Below, in pieces: positions 10,046-20,526 of a stretch of 64,000 nt of DNA (its first letter is position 1; every line of letters starts with the position of its first letter). The stretch spans positions 26,574,037 through 26,638,036 of the forward strand of contig BSYO01000004.1 in assembly GCA_033239525.1 (NCBI GenBank), in the 5' to 3' direction. The notes under the pieces were generated by a model. That model did not search any database and was not told the DNA's origin. It saw nothing but the letters and a program-made list of their open reading frames with translations. Made by a program: the position numbers and the translations under genes. This stretch comes from Nepenthes gracilis. Taxonomy: Eukaryota; Streptophyta; Magnoliopsida; Caryophyllales; Nepenthaceae.

Positions 10046-11480
10046 GCGCCCATTAATTGCCTGGCCATGCGTCAGCTCCCCATGGGATGTGAGCAATGAT
10101 GATGCCTCCCTTCCCAAGGCAACAAAGTGATGCACATTTAATGCGCAAGGTTAGTGCGTTTTAAATACACCAATTGACGGTGCAGACCAACCCCTTGGAT
10201 TTGGAGAAAGAGTTCACGGACGATGTTTTGTCAAGCTGATTCAATTGAACGTACGAGGACACTTTAAAAGTTTGCACTTGAGAAAGACAACGTTCAAGCG
10301 TGGACAAGGAAACTATTGTCGGCGATATCCAAGGACATTGATGGACTCGGATGCATTTGCCAACAGCGATCAATTGATTGAACGCACCAACATCTCAGAC
10401 TCGAAGAAAATCCTCGGACATTTGTATCGGACGGATTATCTCAAGAAGTCCTTAGGCTTTTTGGTCAAATCGCTAGTCTTAGAAAACCGTCCCCGGAGTT
10501 TTTACTCTCAGCAGCATCCTCAGAAATTTGCCAGAGAGAAGAACGCGTGCCACCATCAGGCTACAACTAGGCGACGAACGCGGAGTAAAGACATGGACGA
10601 ACTTCTTAAGGAGAATGCCTTCGCGTGACACTTGAGACATTTCTGCGGATGGTGAACATGCCAAAGGTTGAGATCCTCAAACCTCTTGGCATAGGAGGCT
10701 AGTAATGGTAGTGGATACCCAAAGTCCAAGAATAAGACCCATTTCCACAAAATGGGTCCACGTCCTTGAATGGCCTCAAAAGCCTACGCGGCTCAAGAGG
10801 TAATGTGGCTGAGAAGGCCCAAGAGTCCTAAAGGCCCAGGGACGTGTCACAGGAAGGACGCTCAGGACAAACGAGGACGCCAGCTCAAGGATGACGTTCT
10901 TAAAGGCACGCGCGTCCTGCAACACGCAACCCGCGCAAAGAATAATGATCTGCAGAACAGGCACCATTTCTGCAAGTGTGACGTCACTAAATCCACGTGC
11001 ACGCAATCTTCCTGACACGGCAAAGTGGATTTGCAGAGTTGGTAACAGGGCTTTTTGCACACACCAACCCCACGTGGCAGCTCCATGCAGAGGATTTCAA
11101 CTACTATATAAGTATTCACTTTGTACCTGCCAAAGAATCTGAAATTCGAAACCCTGAACTCTTGCATTTACACACTAAGAGAGAGAAAGAGCAGAAAAAC
11201 CACACTGTACTATAGAGAGAGAGACAGGGCTTGTGTTGTAAGAGTAACTCCTAAGAGTTTCCATACACTTTAGTCATCAACCTCGTGCACTTGTACTCAC
11301 ACATAGTGGAAGCAATTCTGAGACTAAAGTCTCGTAGTTTTTTCCTCTCATTCAGTAGAGGGCTTTCTATGTAAAAATCTTACGTTCATACTCTCTCTCT
11401 CTTTCCCTTTCGCATACATATTGTTCGATGTTATTGTCGGATTCTCGTTCCTATTAAAATTAGGATCCGAGGACGCAATA
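10046..11480 (+). mobile_element. 3' LTR of the Tat-type element
   Basis: Its last 250 bp match the 5' LTR at 1-249 and it ends in cgaggacgcaata at 11480, the decayed form of ...gcaaca. A TATA box (actatataagtatt, near 11103) precedes the R/U5 part. The left border is set approximately, at the block gccatgcgtca shared with the related LTR at about 12145. The total is about 1.4 kb. The U3 part has ggcccaaga-type words, also seen in the LTR at 12145-13603. Confidence 0.75.
11098..11112 (+). promoter_or_regulatory. TATA box of the 3' LTR
   Basis: caactactatataag precedes the shared R/U5 block by about 130 bp. It is a standard plant TATA context. Inferred from motif and position. Confidence 0.5.
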
Positions 11481-12144
11481 TTTATATTTTAAAAAAAAGG
11501 ATTGAAATACAAATTTGAAAAAACTCAAATCTATTTTTGAAAATTTTAAAGTACGACTCATATATATTGGCACACCGATAACTTTGTATGATGATTCTTC
11601 TTGTGAATAATTTTGATGAGAATCTAACACTATTCATTTATATTGACAATTCAATACAAAATAGTATTATTCATCAATTAAGTTCTTATATATATAAATA
11701 ATTTATAAATTTTACATAATGTATTCCCAATATGCCGTTTCCTATTTAAAAAAGTAATAATATAATGGTGTATTAGTGTTTATTCATGCTTCTTTAGATG
11801 TGGACAGACAATTAACCATCAAACATGGGAACTCTGATGATTGTCTACGTCGCTTCACTCACTACAAGAAACAAAACAGACTGATACAAAGGGTTTAGAA
11901 GGAAGATGCACGCTAAGGAAGTTAAGGTTTTTGCTGGCACGGGTAAATTTAAAGGAGACTAAACTTTAAAAAAAAAAAAACCATAGACTACTATTCGTGG
12001 AACTGCAAATAATTTGCTATCAAACTCTTATTCAGCCTCAAAATTTCTATGTAAAATATTGTAAAAATAGATATTATAATACAATGTAATATTATATATT
12101 TTTAAATATATAATACTATCAAACTCTTATTCAGCCTCATCATA
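11481..12144. repeat. AT-rich spacer with a copia-LTR scrap and a 24-bp direct repeat
   Basis: No gene is seen. 12053-12112 (atattgtaaaaatagatattataata...) resembles the start of the LTR at 19628, so it is probably a fragment of the same family. The 24-bp word ctatcaaactcttattcagcctca occurs exactly at 12017-12040 and again at 12116-12139, flanking this AT-rich scrap. Confidence 0.55.
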
Positions 12145-13603
12145 ACCCTTGCCATGCGTCAACGGCCCATATGCGGGAAAAGATCGTGGGCTTTGGCTTC
12201 CCGAGATGATGTCACCTCCATTAATGACATATTCAATACTTCGCAGAAACCCAAACAGCGGCGCTAGATGCGTCTCAGACAAATAAGAAAGGACTCCTGC
12301 CAACCAGGCGCGGCGCCCGCGGACTATCACTATAGAAGAGCGCTTTCCAAACATGTCAAACGGTTAAAGTTCTCAAACCCTTTGACATGGGGACTAATGA
12401 TGGGTCCCGGCGCCCAAGGCCCAGAAAGGAAGGCCCAAAAAGTCAAGTCCACGGACCAAGAGACTTACAATGACGATTTGGCCCAAAAAGCCCAAAGACA
12501 GTCATTCGCATCCCAAGAGGCCCAAGAAGCCTAACTTAGCCTAAGAGATTAAGTTGGCCTTAGAAGTCCGAGGACGTGAGCCAGCGTCCCAAGAGGCCCA
12601 AATGACAACAATGGTCCGAGAGACCAATTTGACCCAAGAGGCCCGAGGACACCATAAGAGACCAACGTCACTAATGAAATCCCGAGAACATTACGCCAAG
12701 AATATAACACCGAAATCCCGATGGCCTCTAACAAGCGAAACTCCCAATTAACGTTCGAGAACCTAACTCAATGAGCCCGAAGATTCAGCAAAGACCCAGA
12801 AGGCTTTCTAGGTACGAGGACAATCTCTTCATCTCTGAATCGTCAGATCAGGGGAAAAGGGGGCCAAGGTGACCGAGCATGCCAGCTCACACGTCTCACT
12901 GTTACTAAGGAGCACGCATTCTCTACAACACGCTATCTCCACAGGAAATCATGGCACTTTCGAGCACGTGCAATCATTACGGGACTAACTGCACTGACAC
13001 GCCGAATCGAGCGAGTTGGTGGCAAGACTCCCAAGATACACCAAATCAACGGAGTGGATCAGTGACCTCCCAAAGACACACCAAATCGGGCAGAGTTGGT
13101 GGTGGCTTCCCAAAGACACGCCAACGCCACGTGTCCCATTTCAAGGGCATGTTCCTCCTCTATAAATACCTCATTCGAACGACTGAAGAAATGATTAAAA
13201 CTACTAGCACTTTACATGCATACTGTGAACAGCAGCTAAGTGAAAGAAAGGAAGAAAAAGAGAAAAAGGCACAGAGAGAGAAAGTTAGAAAAGAAAAGAG
13301 GGAACACGATCTCTCGTGTTGTAAAAAGTGCCACTATGATTAGTTGTAACTCATTCCAAGTGTAGTGGAACCTTTCAGACCCAGTGTCCATCACCGTGGT
13401 TTTTCCCCCTTTTATCAAAGAAGAGGTTTTCCACGTAAAATCTTCGTGCACTGTGCCCTCCTCCCTTTTTCCTTCCCGTAATGCCATTCTCGTTGAAGTT
13501 TAACAATTACTATTGTGTTACACGATTCCGTCTGTCCGAGGGTATCAAAAAAGTGTGAACTCGGATTCTCGTCGTATGGCTGCCGGAATACGATGACGCA
13601 ACA
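12145..13603 (+). mobile_element. Solo LTR related to the Tat element LTR
   Basis: It shares architecture and word content with the 3' LTR at about 10046-11480: gccatgcgtca at the left, a long ggcccaagaggccc-rich U3, a TATA box (cctctataaatacctc near 13160), a cgtgttgta block, a gaggttttccacgtaaaatctt block and the end gatgacgcaaca at 13603. No internal gag-pol follows, so it is probably a solo LTR left by recombination. The left end is approximate and no target duplication was found. Confidence 0.65.
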
Positions 13604-14155
13604 ACTTGATACACGCCTATTGGATGTTTGTACGGGGAACCCAATTTTGCTTTTACACTGCGTTGTGACTAACTAGTGCATGTGTGTTAGCCTGTTATAA
13701 ATAGGTTCTCTAATCATTTTTATCTATTTTCTCTTAGTGTTTTTGAGAAAGAGAATAGTGAGAGAGGAAGAAAGAAAGAAGGAAAATGTGAGAGAGAAAG
13801 AAGAGAGAAAGAAGCAAATCTTTAGTAATTTCAAGTGAAAATAAATACAACTAAGCCCATTTCTTCCTTTGTTACAAGATTTTTTTTTGAAATCTGTGAG
13901 TTTTTTTTACTTGAATACTAATGCATGTGATATTTGTTTACTTTCATTGATTATATCTTACATACATGTCAATTAATTTCCATTTCATGAAATTTTTAAA
14001 AGCTTATATATTAAATTTATGCATGTCATATTGAAATCTTGAAATATTTTTAAATATATTCTTGCATGTCTTCCAAATGATGATAAATTGATGAAAACTC
14101 TATTTGACAAATATGATTTGGTTTTCCAGTGTTGGAAAAAAAATTATATATTTGT
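13604..14155 (+). mobile_element. Left part of LTR-like repeat copy A
   Basis: A TATA box (gttataaatagg near 13695) and an agagaaag-rich leader are followed by AT-rich DNA. From about 13870 the sequence is recognisably the same as 27480-27770 (copy B), for example the gcatgtcatattga/ttgcatgt words and aaaactctattt. Copy A is interrupted at 14160 by a solo LTR and continues at 16696. No coding sequence is seen. Confidence 0.6.
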
Positions 14156-14160
14156 ATTTT
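14156..14160. repeat. Target site duplication, left (atttt)
   Basis: atttt lies immediately before TGTCAC at 14161 and is repeated immediately after TTACA at 16696-16700. The unoccupied paralogous site in copy B (near 27752) has a single ttgtattttgg. Confidence 0.8.
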
Positions 14161-14821
14161 TGTCACAAACCCGAACCAAGCAGGTCAATTTAAATAATTA
14201 ATTATAATTTCTAAAATCTAAAATCCCAATTAATTTTAAAACCAATAATATCAAGTCCCAAATTGGTGTAAAAACAAAAATATACACTCAACAAATTTAA
14301 AATCCTCACGAGGACCTCATGAACAATAGTCCGAGCAAAAAAATACGACTCTTCTCAATCATCGTAAGGGGAGATAATAATCCAACCCAAAATCATAATC
14401 AAGCATAACAAAATATTCAACTATTTCCAACATATAACAATAAGCGCTATATCCTAGAATTCCATCATCCAAATCCATCAATATCGGTGCAAACCATAAT
14501 AAAAACTCACCAACTCACGAATATCGACCGATCGTATGATCTCAGATCAGTTGCATCCGAACCTTCTACTCGAAGGGACAAAACGAAAAAATGAGCTGTA
14601 ATTGCGTGAAGATCATATTTAGTCAAAAGAAGTCGATAAATCGAGAGAGAATGTCGAATGGGTGAAAAATCCAATCAAATTCCAAGATAAATCCAAATTG
14701 CCGATAAAACGAATCCAATCAAATCCAAGATCCAAATTTCAAAATTCAATGGTAGTCTCGTGCCACAAATCAAATATCCAAATCCAAACAAATGTCCAAA
14801 TTTCCAAATAGTCATCGTCGG

Positions 14822-14846
14822 ATATATATATATATATATATATATA
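14822..14846. repeat. (TA)n microsatellite
   Basis: An uninterrupted run of alternating T and A inside the solo LTR. Confidence 0.9.
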
Positions 14847-15799
14847 ACCAAAACAGAGTGATCCAACCAATTCCAAAATCGATGTCGATCCGAGTCCAAA
14901 TCCGAGTCCGAGTCCAAATCCAAATCCAAATCCAATGCCCGATCACCTTGTGATCTCAGGGCGAAATCCGATAGCCGGATGATCCAATAGCGTCTTGCGC
15001 AGATATCGCTGAGGCACCGCGATGACGTTCGAAGGTTGGATCAAACATATATTCAAAATCGTTTATGCGAGGCATACCCAAAGCCGATTATAGAAAAAAA
15101 TCGGCGAATCTTAAATCCAAGTCCAAAATCCATATCTAAATCAAAATCCAATACCAATCAATGCAAAAATACAAATTACGCACCAAATCCTGGTTCTCAT
15201 TATTTAAAGACTAACTCAAGGCATCATAATCCCTAGAACCTTGCCCAAAATCCATGTGTGTATACCCATAGATAAAAGTTCTTCACTATGTTTTTCTTGT
15301 GGCGAACTTTGGGTGCGTTCCAAAGTTTCTCAAGATATATTAGGACAGACGTCCAATATATTCTAAAAGCCAAATCAAATCATCCAAATGGGAAGGAAGA
15401 TTTCTCAAAGCCTTTCCTGCCGGGCGGAAGGGATTTCGAATAACAATAATCTCGTCAGCTGGGCTTAATCAAATAATCCAAATCCAAATGTAGTGACCAC
15501 AAACTCCGGCACGTGCATGTGAAAATGCACGGCTAACGCAAATTTCGTGTATATTTTAGTTACACATACTAATATAAATATACATCGAGTCGAATAAATT
15601 TTTCATAAATAAATGTCTAAAATCAAAAGCCCATATTTAAAACATCCACTTTAGCCATTAAACTACACATGCAAGTCCAAATTACATAAATTGAACAGAT
15701 ATAATTTTTTTTTTTTTCGTATTAGTAAAATTCCAAACAGTCACCAAAATACGCGGGTATTAAATTAGGCCAAGGGAGGGTTACTGGTCCTGCCTGACC

Positions 15800-16410
15800 T
15801 CATACTTTGCAGATCTGAAGAAATGATGTCCCGAAGTGCTCCAATCGAGCTTCCTCTCTCCACTGCCGTGCGACCTCTCTCTCTCCTCCGTGCGCTCCTC
15901 CGTGCACGGCCGTCTGCCGGCCGTTGCCGACCGCTGCTGCCGCCCCGAACGGCCGTCGTCCGGCCACCACCGGCCTCACCCAGCCGGCACCGGCGCCACC
16001 CAGTCAGCACCGGCGCCGTTAAACGGCCGTCTCTCTCTCCCCGCGCAATTTCTCGCCGTCGATCTCCACCGGCATCGATTTCCTCCACAATCGCCGTCGC
16101 CCCAATCCACTATCGTCGCGGCCTCAGCCAACGACCGCCACGGCTTCACCCGCAACCCCTGTCGCTGTCGCCGTCGCCGTCGCCGCCGATTCTTCCTTCT
16201 CCTCCTCCTCTTGCGACTTCGCCGCCGATCTCACTCTCTCGTAGCTTTCGCCGCAAGCCATCACCACCACGGTCGCCGCCGACAACCACCGCCACCGTGC
16301 CGTCCTCGCCGCACGCCGCCGTCGCCGGCAGCCTCCTCCTCCTGCTGCGAACCGAAACCCTAAACCCATCTCTCTCCTCCATTTCTCCTTCTCTCTCCCC
16401 GATCTGATTT
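15800..16410. other. GC-rich, CT-rich segment inside the solo LTR
   Basis: This segment is rich in ccg, cgccg and ctctct words and stands out from the AT-rich surroundings. Overlapping open frames on both strands are made of low-complexity Ser/Pro/Arg or Gly/Glu/Arg and show no domain, so I do not call a gene. It probably represents the LTR promoter-proximal transcribed region. Confidence 0.5.
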
Positions 16411-16439
16411 TCTTCTTCCTTATCTCTTCTTCTTCTTTT

Positions 16440-16510
16440 CTTTTTTTTTTTATTCCAATTATATATATAATAATATTATTATTATATATATATAATATAT
16501 ATATATATTC
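16440..16510. repeat. T-run and AT microsatellite
   Basis: A poly-T tract followed by atatata and taatattatt repeats near the right end of the solo LTR. Confidence 0.8.
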
Positions 16511-16695
16511 CATTTTAAATTTTCTTTTATTCCAAAATCACAATCGATATTAAATAACTGTGCAAAGACTAGCACAAAATAACCGATCCAAATATCCTCC
16601 AAAGTTTACCGATATTTAATTAATTTTATCAATCCAATTTGCCCAAAATTATAATTAATATTAAATTAATCCGAACAAAGATCCGGGATATTACA

Positions 16696-16700
16696 ATTTT
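16696..16700. repeat. Target site duplication, right (atttt)
   Basis: Second copy of the 5-bp duplication that flanks the solo LTR. Confidence 0.8.
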
Positions 16701-17213
16701 GGTGTAGAGTTTTTTGTTTGATTGAATAAGAACTATTATAAAGAATTGACATAATATATTTGAATATATCCTAATATATTATTTATATATCGAAATTTAA
16801 ACCTGGCATCCACGAGTTTAAGAAGTTGCATTTGAACCAGACTATAGGGAATAATATTTAGTCAGTCCACTCATGGGTCATGAATAATACATATAGCCTT
16901 TGATTATATAGAAACAATTATAGCCAGAATTTTGATATTTGATCATTGTTGATGAAGTCATCACCAATATTTAATTCTTATATGTTTGAAAAATTTTTAC
17001 ATATTTCAATTCTTATACGTTTGAACGATTTTTGCTGGTTTTATATCCATATATGTTTGTACCAATTAACATGTTTCATGCATTTGCATGACTTTAATAT
17101 TTTTTACGTCCATATATGTATACAATTTCTCACATGTTTCATTGCAATTTCAATATTATCAATATTTCAGTTTTGATCATAAATATCATCATTTGCATGT
17201 TTATTCACTATAT

Positions 17214-17215
<2 letters not shown>

Positions 17216-17251
<36 letters not shown>
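17216..17251. repeat. (TA)n microsatellite
   Basis: About 18 TA units after ccatata. Confidence 0.9.
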
Positions 17252-17252
<1 letters not shown>

Positions 17253-17659
17253 TGTTAGATTCACTCTTACCACCTCTTTGCTAACTCTTCATATTAACAG
17301 GCTTGGATATAATTGTAGGGATTTCAAACAATGAAAAGGCTATCGAAAGAAACAATTTTTAGGATTTTTAGTTATATTTTGATTATATATGATTAAGAGT
17401 TTATGAATTCGATGTTTAGAATGTCTATAGTATGTCCACAGGCCAAGAATTGTTTGGTTCAATACAATATTGGATATATTATTGGTTATTTTGATTTTAA
17501 ATTTGGGATACTTTTCCTTATTTATATTTCAAGTTGAACAGTTCATGAGTTATCAAAATCATTTTCGAATATAACTTTTGAATCCTCTACATTGATATTT
17601 ATATATTATTGAACTATTTTGATTTCAAATTTGCAGATTGAATTTTCCTAATTTTGGAT

Positions 17660-17995
17660 TTTATGGACAAATATTAAAGTTAATTTGAATATTTAAGAAT
17701 ATAACCTTAGAATTCAAGACTCCTCAACACATCCATTTTATATTATTACAGAACTATTCTAGATCTATGTTCATTTATTCCGCGATTGAATTTTGATTCA
17801 TGTCCATCTTTGTCCGTTTATGGACGGGTTAATATTAAAGCCTAATCTGATATATTTAAGAATATCAGGCCTTAGGATTCAGGACGTGACCTCAACACAT
17901 CCATTTTTGTGCTCATTACAGGTCATCAACACCAACATCTAGATCTATGTTCATTGAAGCTCCGCCGGTTTTTGATTCATGTCCATCTTTGTCCA
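17660..17995 (+). repeat. Two-unit tandem duplication, period about 170-180 bp
   Basis: The words aacacatccattt (17725 and 17894), tagatctatgttcatt (17760 and 17940) and tgattcatgtccatctttgtcc (near 17794 and 17970) recur in the same order. The second unit carries small insertions, so the spacing drifts. Confidence 0.75.
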
Positions 17996-18529
17996 CCATC
18001 GTTCAATTCAATCATTGTTCAATTTGTATTCATCGGAGTATCCATTGACTCTAGCTACTTCGATTGATGAAAGGCACGTCTCTTGCCACTCATTAAAATG
18101 CTGCACCGTAAGCAATTGATGCACAAAATGCATACGTGTTTAAATATGGCCATCACTTAACATTACAGTTCAAGGAAACGGCTAATCACTAAGGTCACCT
18201 AGGGTAATTAGAACCCTTTCTCAAAGTAGGGTTTTTTTTATTATTGGGTCTCAATTTTAGCATGCTTTGAATTTTTTATATTTTCACTTAGATTGTATTT
18301 GATAATTAAAATGTTTGGCTTTGATGATTTACTAGTTTTGCATGATATTCAAATTTATTTGACTTTTTATATTAGAGTCTTTTAAAATTATAAAATTTGC
18401 ATTTTTTAATGATTTCATACAATTTGACCAGATTTTAGGATTATTTAAAATTTTTAATTATGAAATATTATTTAGATTCATTTATTATTATTTATTATTT
18501 GTTCATGTCGGGATGTGACAGAAATGATA

Positions 18530-19110
18530 TAAGAAAAAGTCATAAGAGAATTGTCTTATGTGATTTTAAAGAACTAAATATTTGAATTACATAATAGGTA
18601 CATAAGATGTTTGGAAGTTGATGAGCTAGATTTAGCCACGATAAGAAATATTCAACTATGATGACTACAATGTTGGATATTATGGATCGGATGGCTCAAA
18701 GGTAAGACACAGTGCTTTTGGCAAGGCAAGAATGTGGGATTTGAGGCATGCTATGGCGCCCTTTGATCATTTTTCAGAAAGAGCTCTTGAGTTTTTAGGT
18801 GATTTGACTTGATCAGTGCAGAGATTAAGATTCATAAGGTGGATAAGGTGTTCAGGGAAGTAAATTGCCTTGACGAGGGAAAAGTTAAATTTGTTGTTTA
18901 TAAGTTAGACGAAGAGGAAAACGGTTGATAGACCATGAAGAAAAGTATTTTGGGCTTGGAGAACGAGCCAATATTTTGGAATGTACTTGATGAAGCCTTT
19001 AAGGCCACCTATTTTGGTCATTTTTCTCAAAAAGGGAGAGAAGAATAATAATAATAATAAATAAAAGTCGAAAGTCTTTGATGTCGAGAGATTGGAAATA
19101 ATCAATTTTT
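18530..19110 (+). pseudogene. Ty3/gypsy gag remnant
   Basis: One frame near 18826-19040 reads RIHKVDKVFREVNCLDEGKV then KFVVYKLDEEE, stops, ILGLENEPIFWNVLDEAFKATYF. The order "helix, FR..NC.DE.KV, ..YKL...E, W....F...YF" is that of plant gypsy Gag. There are several stops, no zinc knuckle and no pol. The (aat)n run near 19047 adds to the decay. Confidence 0.4.
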
Positions 19111-19627
19111 GATATATGAAACTATTTTAGTGGACCCATGCAAATGTTCAATCTTGTTCAGTTAAATAATATTTTGAGGATTTTTTAATGACAAAGCATT
19201 TTTTTTATTTATAATTTATGATGTCATTGATATAATTTTAGATCTATTTAAAAAAATCGTATAATAAAAATTTGAAAAAAAATTGGATTGCTTAAAATTA
19301 GGCTCAAAGCCTGATGGGCACCTATCTCCACGTCTTTCAATTATTATTTAGATTTTTTATTTTCATATGCGCCTGACTCTTTTGGATGCTCGTGCGCTAA
19401 TTTGAATATTTAAGGCCACCTATTTCTGTCATTTTTGTCAAAAAGGGGGAGAATAATAATTTACTTTTTCAAGCCTGATCTTATTTTTTAAAGTCTTTCT
19501 ATTATTATTTAGATTTTTTATTTTTACTGTATATATGTGTTATCATTTACGCCCTTATTTTAAACGTCTATCTAGTTTTCAAACTCGAGTTGATCTATAT
19601 CTTACCTACTTGAGTTTGAGGGAAAAA
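19111..19627. other. AT-rich retroelement debris
   Basis: No gene is seen. Block 19409-19455 (taaggccacctatttctgtca...) repeats 18999-19045 of the gag remnant, and attatttagattttttattttt occurs twice (near 19341 and 19501), so this is a rearranged piece of the same element. The tail gagtttgagggaaaa just before 19628 looks like a polypurine tract. Confidence 0.5.
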
Positions 19628-19860
19628 TGTTAGATATTGTAAAAATATATATTATAATATTTTATAATATTATGTTTCTGAATACACAATATTATAAAAT
19701 TAGAATATCCTATAAATATTATCTATATCTTTGTAATTATTATTTTCCATATAAGTTTTTATTGACTATTGAATATAAGTAGGCTACCACTATAAAATAA
19801 ATACAATGTGAAATATACAATTCCTCTCATTTATATTGTATGTGCCATCCGTATATTCAT
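19628..19860 (+). mobile_element. Copia-type 3' LTR (TGTTAGATATTG start)
   Basis: A purine-rich tract (gagtttgagggaaaaa) is followed by TGTTAGATATTGTAAAAA, the polypurine tract plus LTR start layout of Ty1/copia elements. A TATA box (cctataaatattatc near 19712) follows. The right end is uncertain, near 19840-19865. A scrap of the same family lies at 12053-12112. Confidence 0.6.
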
Positions 19861-20526
19861 CAATTTCTAAGACTGAGGATGGATTTTGTTCACTACAAAA
19901 ACTAGTGAGAGTTTGCACACAGGCTTACAGATGCCGAGACTCATACTTCAGTATACTAGGACTGAATTTTCTTTTCCATCGAATTGCCAAAAAAAAAAAA
20001 ATAACGGTCACATTCAAGTAGTTTTGTAACCAATTTGGGTAGGAATATCCTTTGGAAGGAGTTAAACTATGCCCTGTTTGAGAGGAGATGATGGGGAGGC
20101 GGAAAGAGGAAGCAGTACACTACTACATCTGGTTGGCGACATCTTTTTACTTGTGAAAGGGGAATAAAAAAGAATGAGGGTAACGATTTATCCTCCAAAG
20201 AAAAAAATGGGGGCAATGGATGTGAAAATTAGAAATTTTAGGATCCCTTGGCTTTTTTTACCTCCCAAAATTTCCGTAATAGGATGTAACAGCTAAATGG
20301 AGATTTCTGTTTCATCCATATTCAAATAATGAGGAATGGTGATATATATTCGATTGGATTCTTGAGGTTGTATCAAAAGAAATAGAACATCTTTTGGAAG
20401 GATCTATAATCCTATGTGTCTTAATATTGAACTGCTAGAACAACTAATATGGTTTTTGATTCATATCTCTAGTTCTTGGGGACTCAAATTTTCTCATCAT
20501 GACATTTATGCAAAGAAGTTTGATTT
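19861..20526. other. Intergenic, 3' flank of remorin gene
   Basis: No gene is supported. It contains a poly-A run (near 19990). Minus-strand transcripts of the remorin gene would end in this interval; I cannot identify one poly(A) site with confidence. Confidence 0.5.

Larger units (their letters stand above)
14161..16695 (+). mobile_element. 2535-bp solo LTR, TGTCAC...TTACA, inserted in copy A
   Basis: The element starts TGTCACAAACCCGAAC and ends GATCCGGGATATTACA, has TG...CA termini and is flanked by a perfect 5-bp duplication, atttt. Copy B at about 27752 shows the uninterrupted sequence, which confirms the insertion. No gag or pol is seen, so it is a solo LTR (or an LTR-like non-autonomous element). 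Inside are a (TA)n microsatellite (near 14822), many atccaaatcc words and a strikingly GC-rich, CT-rich block (15800-16410) that resembles the transcribed leader part of long gypsy LTRs. Confidence 0.8.
16701..18521 (+). mobile_element. Right part of LTR-like repeat copy A
   Basis: It continues the alignment with copy B: 16710-17600 matches about 27760-28770, including tatcgaaatttaaacctggcatcc against taaagatcgaacctagtatc, and the repeated ttttgcatgtttca words. A (TA)n run lies near 17218. The right end, gttcatgtcgggatgtgaca at 18521, has the tcgggatgtgaca terminus common in plant gypsy LTRs. A two-unit duplication sits at 17660-17995. No gene is seen. Confidence 0.55.

Noticed and set aside
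15765..16513. Several overlapping open frames of 78-194 codons on both strands
   Set aside because: Low-complexity Ser/Pro/Arg or Gly/Arg/Glu composition in a GC-rich LTR segment. No domain and no preferred strand.
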